From MVYY01 sp035369865 (lineage in GTDB: Bacteria > Bacteroidota > Bacteroidia > Bacteroidales > Paludibacteraceae), in contig DAOOVG010000070.1 of assembly GCA_035369865.1 (NCBI GenBank), positions 1 through 12,088 of the forward strand: a DNA stretch of 12,088 bases. The letters run 5' to 3'. Made by a program: the position numbers and the translations under genes. Under the pieces are notes generated by a model that was not told the origin of the DNA, made no database searches, and was given only the letters and a program-made list of their open reading frames with translations. This document shows, piece by piece, positions 8,351 through 12,088 of this stretch. Numbering within the stretch: the stretch's first letter is position 1; every line of letters starts with the position of its first letter.

Positions 8351-8380
8351 AAAAACCGCTGGTAAAATCCAGCGGTTTTT
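8351..8380 (-). terminator. Intrinsic terminator of the rplM-rpsI-rpsB-tsf operon, possibly bidirectional
   Basis: AAAAACCGCTGG (8351-8362) and CCAGCGGTTTTT (8369-8380) form a perfect 12-bp stem with a 6-nt loop. On the minus strand the GC core is followed by seven T, 26 bases after the tsf stop, which is a textbook intrinsic terminator. On the plus strand the core is followed by five T, so the same hairpin probably also stops transcripts of the antiporter gene, whose stop lies about 150 bases upstream. Nothing else clear is seen in 8199-8350. Confidence 0.93.
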
Positions 8381-8405
8381 CCTAAAAAGAGGGGAAAATA
8401 GATTT

Positions 8406-9224
8406 TTATTCCTGATTTAAACTTATACGTTTAAAATCAATCACTGTTGCATTATGAGTTTTCAAATAATCGCCAATAATTGTTTTATTGTCCATGATAG
8501 AAGTTTGTTCCAGTAAAACAGCTTCCTGGAAAAATTTATTTAAGCGACCTTTAGCTATTTTATCGATCATATTTTCAGGTTTCCCTTCCTCACGAGCTTT
8601 TTCTTTTGCAATTTCCAGTTCTGTCTCAATCATTTTTTGAGGCACCGAAGCCCGATCAATAGCAATAGGATTCATTGAAGCAATTTGCATGGCAATTTCG
8701 TGAGCAACTTTGGGATCAACATCTTTTTCTTTAAAGGCTACAATGGAAGCCAAACGATTCCCAAAATGAGTGTAGGCTGCGGTAGTACCACCTTTAACGA
8801 AAACATAATCTTCTAATTCAACTTTTTCTCCTGTAACGGCTGAACGTTCTATAACCAAATCGGCTATGGTTCGTTCATTAATTTTTAAAGCCAAAAGTTC
8901 TTCTTTAGTTGCGGGTCTATTTTCTAAAGCTGCTTGCAATATTGTTTTTGTTAATGCTATAAAATCAGCATTTCTTGCAACAAAATCAGTTTCACACTTT
9001 AAAGACAAAGCAACTGCAAAATCATTCTTTGCCTCTGCTAATACGCAACCTTCTAATGCTTCACGACTGCTACGCTTGGCTGCTATAGCTTGTCCTTTTT
9101 TTCTAACGATTTCAATAGCTTTTTCAAAATCATTATTCGCTTCAATAAGTGCTTGCTTACAATCCATTAAACCGGCACCTGTCATAGCACGCAATTTTGT
9201 AATATCATTCATTGTTACTGTCAT
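8406..9224 (-). CDS. tsf: Translation elongation factor Ts
   Basis: EF-Ts releases GDP from EF-Tu so that EF-Tu can rebind GTP during elongation. The 272-residue product has the N-terminal UBA-like module (ITKLRAMTGAGLMDCKQAL, 8-26) and the EF-Tu-contacting signature CETDFVARN (77-85) with the TDFVAR core intact. Later come HEIAMQIASMNP and the closing segment KGRLNKFFQEAVLLEQ. Length is normal for Bacteroidota. The ATG at 9224 (MTVTMNDITKLR) is preferred over the ATG four codons later because family members begin a few residues before the LR-MTGAGMMDCK motif. Unusually for this window, purine-rich Shine-Dalgarno-like sequence precedes the start. It is the last gene of the ribosomal operon, 135 bp after rpsB, with a terminator-like hairpin in that gap and a strong terminator behind it. 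Confidence 0.98.
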   Translation of the reverse strand: MTVTMNDITKLRAMTGAGLMDCKQALIEANNDFEKAIEIVRKKGQAIAAKRSSREALEGCVLAEAKNDFAVALSLKCETDFVARNADFIALTKTILQAALENRPATKEELLALKINERTIADLVIERSAVTGEKVELEDYVFVKGGTTAAYTHFGNRLASIVAFKEKDVDPKVAHEIAMQIASMNPIAIDRASVPQKMIETELEIAKEKAREEGKPENMIDKIAKGRLNKFFQEAVLLEQTSIMDNKTIIGDYLKTHNATVIDFKRISLNQE

Positions 9225-9228
9225 AGTT

Positions 9229-9244
9229 CTCCATATTCTCCTTT
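9229..9244 (-). promoter_or_regulatory. Shine-Dalgarno-like tract before tsf
   Basis: Read on the minus strand, AAAGGAG (9244-9238) is followed by GGAG (9232-9229), the latter 4 nt before the tsf ATG. Between them lies an out-of-frame ATG at 9234 that would open a 9-residue reading frame overlapping the tsf start. Bacteroidota seldom use Shine-Dalgarno pairing, and the other genes here start behind A/T-rich DNA, so this double purine tract is unusual; it may be coincidental. Confidence 0.4.
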
Positions 9245-9283
9245 CTAAAATACTAATTTAAAATAAATGGTTATTTAATTTAA

Positions 9284-9329
9284 AAACGAGTCACAAAGCT
9301 ATGAAATAATGATAACCTGTAACTCGTTT
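9284..9329 (-). terminator. Terminator-like hairpin (candidate attenuator) between rpsB and tsf
   Basis: AAACGAGT (9284-9291) and ACTCGTTT (9322-9329) pair perfectly over 8 bp. After one mismatch 3 more pairs form (ACA at 9293-9295 with TGT at 9318-9320), leaving a 22-nt loop. In the minus-strand transcript the closing arm ends in a run of five U followed by AAAUU, resembling a weak intrinsic terminator. It lies 30 bases after the rpsB stop and 59 before the tsf start, so it could lower tsf relative to rpsB or mark a processing site. The large loop argues for partial rather than full termination. Confidence 0.5.
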
Positions 9330-9359
9330 AAAGAGGATTTGTTTAAATTATCATTAAGC

Positions 9360-10196
9360 TTATTCTTCTTCGTCTTTGATAAATTTATTTAATACATTTG
9401 CCTTCAAAGCTTCTTCGTCTTCCTTTTGAGTTCTTGGTCGCCGATTAATCCTTGATTTCTTTTCTTTCACAACTGGTGCTTCCGAAGCTTCAGCTTCAAC
9501 TTTAATCAATTTACGTTCATCCAGACCTTCTTGTATTGCTCCGACCAATGCATTTAAAATCACCTCAATAGATTTTGTTGCATCGTCATTGGCTGGAATA
9601 ACATAATCAATACCTGTTGGATCAGAATTAGTATCAACAATTGCAAAAATGGGAATTTCCAATCGCTGGGCTTCCTTTACAGCAATGTGTTCTTTCATTA
9701 CATCCACCACAAAAATAGCAGCAGGAAGTCGCGTTAAATCAGCTATCGAACCCAGATTTTTTTCTAATTTTTCTCGTTCACGAGTAATTTGTAACTTTTC
9801 ACGTTTGGAAATATTATCAAACGTTCCATCGGTCATCATCTTATCGATAGTAGTCATTTTTTTAATAGCTTTACGTATAGTCGGGAAGTTAGTTAACATT
9901 CCTCCTGGCCAACGCTCAGTAATATAAGGCATTCCTATAGCTTTTGCTTTTTCAGCAACGATTTCTTTTGCTTGTTTTTTTGTAGCAACAAATAAAATTT
10001 TTCTTCCAGATTTTGCAATTTGCTTTAAAGCTTCTGCTGCTTCATCAATTTTTGCAATGGTTTTATATAAATCAATAATATGAATACCATTTCGCTCCAT
10101 AAAAATATAAGGAGCCATTGCTGGATTCCATTTTCTTTTCAAGTGACCAAAATGGCAACCTGCTTCTAATAACTCTTCAAAATTTGTTCTTGACAT
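9360..10196 (-). CDS. rpsB: 30S ribosomal protein S2
   Basis: S2 binds late to the 30S subunit between head and body and helps dock S1. The 278-residue product shows the family signatures in order: LLEAGCHFGHLKRKWNP (9-25), MAPYIFMERNGIHIIDLYKT (27-46), ITERWPGGMLTNFPTI (91-106), LPAAIFVVD and IFAIVDTNSDPTGIDYVIPANDDATKSI. After about residue 225 the conserved fold ends and a charged tail (many Lys, Arg, Glu) of about 50 residues follows, a length common in Bacteroidota S2. The ATG at 10196 fits the family start. It is the third gene of the operon, 166 bp after rpsI. I found no full promoter consensus in that gap, so transcription probably continues from the rplM promoter. Confidence 0.98.
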   Translation of the reverse strand: MSRTNFEELLEAGCHFGHLKRKWNPAMAPYIFMERNGIHIIDLYKTIAKIDEAAEALKQIAKSGRKILFVATKKQAKEIVAEKAKAIGMPYITERWPGGMLTNFPTIRKAIKKMTTIDKMMTDGTFDNISKREKLQITREREKLEKNLGSIADLTRLPAAIFVVDVMKEHIAVKEAQRLEIPIFAIVDTNSDPTGIDYVIPANDDATKSIEVILNALVGAIQEGLDERKLIKVEAEASEAPVVKEKKSRINRRPRTQKEDEEALKANVLNKFIKDEEE

Positions 10197-10303
10197 TTTT
10201 TTGTTTTTAATTGTTTACCTTCTATTAAAATCAATCGACAAGTAGCCTTTTTCCATAAAAGAGTCTTGCCAATTTAGATACTAAACTACTTTTTAATTTC
10301 TTA

Positions 10304-10336
10304 GCATGAAAACTTTTCTGTAAAAAAATATCATGC
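10304..10336. repeat. 6-bp inverted repeat in the rpsI-rpsB gap
   Basis: GCATGA (10304-10309) and TCATGC (10331-10336) are complementary, 21 nt apart, in the 166-bp spacer. In the rpsB transcript leader this could form a short hairpin; S2 autoregulates its operon in other bacteria through leader structure. Six base pairs over a long loop is weak support, and the rest of the spacer shows nothing further. Confidence 0.25.
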
Positions 10337-10362
10337 AAAAAGAATAGATATAAAATTTGAAA

Positions 10363-10749
10363 TTAACGTTTTGAAAATTGAAATCTCTTCCGTGCTTTGG
10401 GACGTCCAGGTTTTTTACGCTCTACAATACGTGGATCACGAGTTAAAAAGCCTTCTGATTTTAAAAGTTTCTTATCTTCAGGATTAATTTTTACTAATGA
10501 ACGAGCAATTGCTAAACGTAATGCTTCTGCCTGCCCTTTGAAACCACCGCCATTGAGATTCACCTTAATATCATATTTCTCAGTCACATTTAATTTATTA
10601 AGCGGTTGCTTTACAATATATTGTAAAAGTGGAGAAGGAAAGTACTGTGAAAGATCTTGCTTATTAATAGTAATCTTACCGCTTCCTTCGCTAACAAAAA
10701 TACGGGCAACTGCTGTTTTTCTACGACCTAAAGCATTTATTACTTCCAT
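10363..10749 (-). CDS. rpsI: 30S ribosomal protein S9
   Basis: S9 sits in the 30S head and its C-terminal tail reaches the P-site tRNA anticodon stem. The 128-residue product has the N-terminal GRRKTAVARI (8-17), the central GGGFKGQAEALRLAIARSL (67-85), and the tail RDPRIVERKKPGRPKARKRF ending in FSKR, with the terminal Lys-Arg that contacts P-site tRNA intact. Length is typical. It begins with ATG only 5 nt after the rplM stop, so the two are translationally close, the near-universal L13-S9 pairing. No Shine-Dalgarno is visible. Confidence 0.98.
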   Translation of the reverse strand: MEVINALGRRKTAVARIFVSEGSGKITINKQDLSQYFPSPLLQYIVKQPLNKLNVTEKYDIKVNLNGGGFKGQAEALRLAIARSLVKINPEDKKLLKSEGFLTRDPRIVERKKPGRPKARKRFQFSKR

Positions 10750-10754
10750 ACTTA

Positions 10755-11210
10755 TTATTTAAGTGAGTTTAAATCAATTTGTTTTGGTTTTTGTGCCTGC
10801 ATATTGTGTTCTTCGTCAGGGAAAATATACAGATTTTTCAGCAATTGTGCCCCTAAACGATTTTTGGGCAACATTCCCTTGACTACTTTTCGGATTAATT
10901 TTTCTGGATCCTTTTCCATAATCTTTGCTGGCGTAGTTTCACGCTGACCGCTTGGATATCCGGTATATCGTAAATACACCCGATCTGTCCATTTATCTCC
11001 AGTTAATTTTACCTTTCTCGCATTGATAATAATCACATTATCACCACAATCTACATGAGGCGTGAAATTAGGTTTATATTTCCCTCTTAAAAGTTTTGCA
11101 ACTTTAGAACCCATTCTGCCTAACACCATATCTGTAGCATCAATTAAAACCCATTCCTTTTGTACAGTTGCTTTATTGGCTGAAATGGTTTTATAACTTA
11201 AGGTATCCAC
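10755..11210 (-). CDS. rplM: 50S ribosomal protein L13
   Basis: L13 is an early-assembling 50S protein. The 151-residue product begins DTLSYKTISANKATV after the initiator, the usual Bacteroidota start. It carries VLIDATDMVLGRMGSKVAKL (21-40), LRGKYKPNFTPHVDCGDNVI (41-60), YLRYTGYPSGQR (79-90) and KGMLPKNRLGAQLLKNLYIF (111-130). The start codon is GTG (complement of CAC at 11208-11210), not ATG. The conserved DTLSYKT directly after it fixes this choice, and GTG may lower initiation or mark translational control. It is the first gene of the four-gene operon; rpsI follows after 5 nt. The leader of about 130 nt from the predicted transcription start holds a long inverted repeat, described separately. 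Confidence 0.98.
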   Translation of the reverse strand: MDTLSYKTISANKATVQKEWVLIDATDMVLGRMGSKVAKLLRGKYKPNFTPHVDCGDNVIIINARKVKLTGDKWTDRVYLRYTGYPSGQRETTPAKIMEKDPEKLIRKVVKGMLPKNRLGAQLLKNLYIFPDEEHNMQAQKPKQIDLNSLK

Positions 11211-11257
11211 TTTATAAAATTTTTTTTGTAATTTAACTCAGTTTCCTTATTTAATTA

Positions 11258-11340
11258 ATTTATTTTCTTTCTTCAACTAAAAATGAATCACTTAAAATAA
11301 AAAATCAACTTTCTATTCTTATTCGAAGAAAGAAATAAAT
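11258..11340 (-). promoter_or_regulatory. Structured 5' leader of the rplM operon (candidate L13 autoregulatory element)
   Basis: GAAGAAAGAAATAAAT (11325-11340) is complementary to ATTTATTTTCTTTCTTC (11258-11274) over all 16 bases with a single bulged base. It therefore encloses most of the predicted mRNA leader, and its outer edge coincides with the predicted transcription start near 11340. A competing hairpin pairs CTTTCT (11309-11314) with AGAAAG (11327-11332), using the same 5' arm. Two mutually exclusive folds before a GTG-started ribosomal gene suggest leader control. A ribosomal-protein leader class for L13 in Bacteroidia has, to my recollection, been described, but I cannot confirm that this is a member. 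The pairs are mostly A-U, so chance cannot be excluded. In 11211-11257 I see only AT-rich sequence with a T-rich run. Confidence 0.5.
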
Positions 11341-11346
11341 GGACTG

Positions 11347-11377
11347 CAAAAATACTGTTTTTCTTTGGATTGACAAA
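11347..11377 (-). promoter_or_regulatory. Promoter of the rplM operon
   Basis: On the minus strand TTTG (11377-11374) is followed after exactly 19 nt by TATTTTTG (11354-11347). Both elements match the Bacteroidota sigma-ABfr consensus (TTTG, 19-21 nt, TAnnTTTG). Predicted transcription start is near 11340, giving a leader of about 130 nt before the GTG at 11210. This is the best promoter match in the window, as fits a ribosomal operon. Confidence 0.75.
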
Positions 11378-11396
11378 ACAATCATCAAATATTTTC

Positions 11397-11428
11397 TTTA
11401 AAAAAGAGAAAGAAAAATATTAATTTTG
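11397..11428 (+). promoter_or_regulatory. Promoter-like site for the DNA glycosylase gene
   Basis: TAATTTTG (11421-11428) matches TAnnTTTG and TTTA (11397-11400) stands 20 nt upstream as an imperfect -33 element. The start would be near 11434, about 50 nt before the ATG at 11484. It is divergent from the rplM promoter, with only about 20 bases between the two -33 elements. Confidence 0.5.
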
Positions 11429-11483
11429 CCTTTTGTAGGAGTTTTTTTAATGAATCAATTTCATTTTTTCGATTTATATAATT

Positions 11484-12014
11484 ATGTCTCGATTAGATTT
11501 TACATTCTATGCTAAAAATGCTGTTACAGTAGCTGAAAATTTATTAAGTAAAATTCTGGTTCGTCGATGGGAAGATGGTTCTTTTTCACGATATATCATC
11601 ACTGAGACAGAAGCCTATTTTGGTGAAGAAGACAAAGCCTGTCATGCCAACAAAGGAAGAACCGCACGAACAGAAATTATGTATGCTTCAGGTGGACATG
11701 TTTATGTTTACTTTATTTATGGAATGTACTGGATGTTCAATGTGGTGACAGGTCCAGAAAATCATCCAGAAGCAGTATTGATTCGAGGTTTAAATGACAT
11801 AATCGGTTCAGGGAAAGTAGGACGCGAACTGAAACTCGACAGAACTTTTTACGGCGAAAACCTTATCACTTCAGACAGAATCTGGATCGAAAATAATGAG
11901 AAGAAAATCATTTTCAGAACAGCTCCACGTATAGGAATAAACTATGCTGGCGAAGAATGGATAAACAAGCCCTGGAGATTTATTCTGGAACAGAAAAATA
12001 ATTCATTGAAATGA
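11484..12014 (+). CDS. 3-methyladenine DNA glycosylase, AAG/MPG family
   Basis: This monofunctional glycosylase excises alkylated or deaminated purines (3-methyladenine, hypoxanthine) to start base-excision repair. The 176-residue product carries the family core ITETEAYFGEEDKACHANKG (39-58). By alignment with human AAG, Glu43 is the catalytic residue (human Glu125), Tyr45 the intercalating tyrosine (Tyr127) and His54 the equivalent of His136. HVYVYFIYGMYWMFNVVTG (72-90) supplies the base-stacking Tyr74 and Tyr76, and Arg101 in LIRG matches Arg182. Next come the GSGKVGRELKLD segment (normally GPGKL) and the closing TAPRIGINYAGEEWINKPWRF. It is a little shorter than the common 190-200 residues, but no motif is missing. 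The ATG at 11484 fits the family start. It is divergent from the ribosomal operon with no partner gene visible. Confidence 0.95.
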   Translation: MSRLDFTFYAKNAVTVAENLLSKILVRRWEDGSFSRYIITETEAYFGEEDKACHANKGRTARTEIMYASGGHVYVYFIYGMYWMFNVVTGPENHPEAVLIRGLNDIIGSGKVGRELKLDRTFYGENLITSDRIWIENNEKKIIFRTAPRIGINYAGEEWINKPWRFILEQKNNSLK

Positions 12015-12088
12015 AAACAGTTAATAATAAAATTTTGATTCTCCGCAAAACTACCTATTATTAGAAATTATCTGATTAAAATACTGAA

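Noticed and set aside
8866..9261. Plus-strand open frame opposite tsf
   Set aside because: It is antisense to a clearly conserved gene, has low-complexity composition (Ser/Ala/Phe-rich) and no known motif.
9649..9927. Plus-strand open frame opposite rpsB
   Set aside because: It is a shadow of the conserved S2 gene on the opposite strand with no independent support.
10397..10762. Plus-strand open frame opposite rpsI
   Set aside because: It is a shadow of the S9 gene; the basic, repetitive codons of S9 keep the opposite strand open.
11450..11515. Small upstream frame (MNQFHFFDLYNY...) overlapping the glycosylase start
   Set aside because: It has 21 codons, out of frame with the gene, no ribosome-binding signal and no similarity; likely chance in an AT-rich leader.
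1..12088. CRISPR arrays, tRNA or rRNA genes, defence or toxin-antitoxin loci
   Set aside because: No regularly spaced repeats, tRNA-like cloverleafs or recognisable rRNA stretches were seen, and every long open frame is accounted for by a known family.

Overview
The window looks like chromosome of a low-GC member of the Bacteroidota, most probably order Bacteroidales. The reasons are the minus-strand order rplM-rpsI-rpsB-tsf, promoter-like sites of the Bacteroidota type (TTTG about 19-22 nt before TAnnTTTG), AT-rich leaders mostly lacking Shine-Dalgarno sequences, and the protein families present. The genus cannot be named from sequence alone.

Layout. 1-591: no intact gene; 67-511 is a broken IS30-family transposase with its centre deleted and several frameshifts. 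592-2883 (+): exported patatin-like phospholipase fused to a POTRA-like segment and an outer-membrane barrel (type Vd / PlpD-FplA architecture). 3170-5409 (+): a galK-galM pair that epimerises beta-galactose and phosphorylates alpha-galactose, the entry to the Leloir pathway; galT, galE and a sugar transporter are not in the window. 5814-8198 (+): CPA2 cation:proton antiporter with a long cytoplasmic Usp-like tail. A perfect 12-bp hairpin terminator at 8351-8380 lies between it and the convergent tsf. 8406-11210 (-): translation operon rplM (L13), rpsI (S9), rpsB (S2), tsf (EF-Ts), read right to left from a good promoter match at 11347-11377. 11484-12014 (+): divergent 3-methyladenine (AAG/MPG-type) DNA glycosylase with its own promoter-like sites. 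The last 74 bases hold nothing I can support.

Most of the window is conserved housekeeping DNA, and I see no convincing new defence, secretion or mobile system. The parts most worth a second look are non-coding: a 5'-proximal, possibly switching inverted repeat in the rplM leader ahead of a GTG start, a terminator-like hairpin between rpsB and tsf, and the extent of decay of the IS30 remnant.
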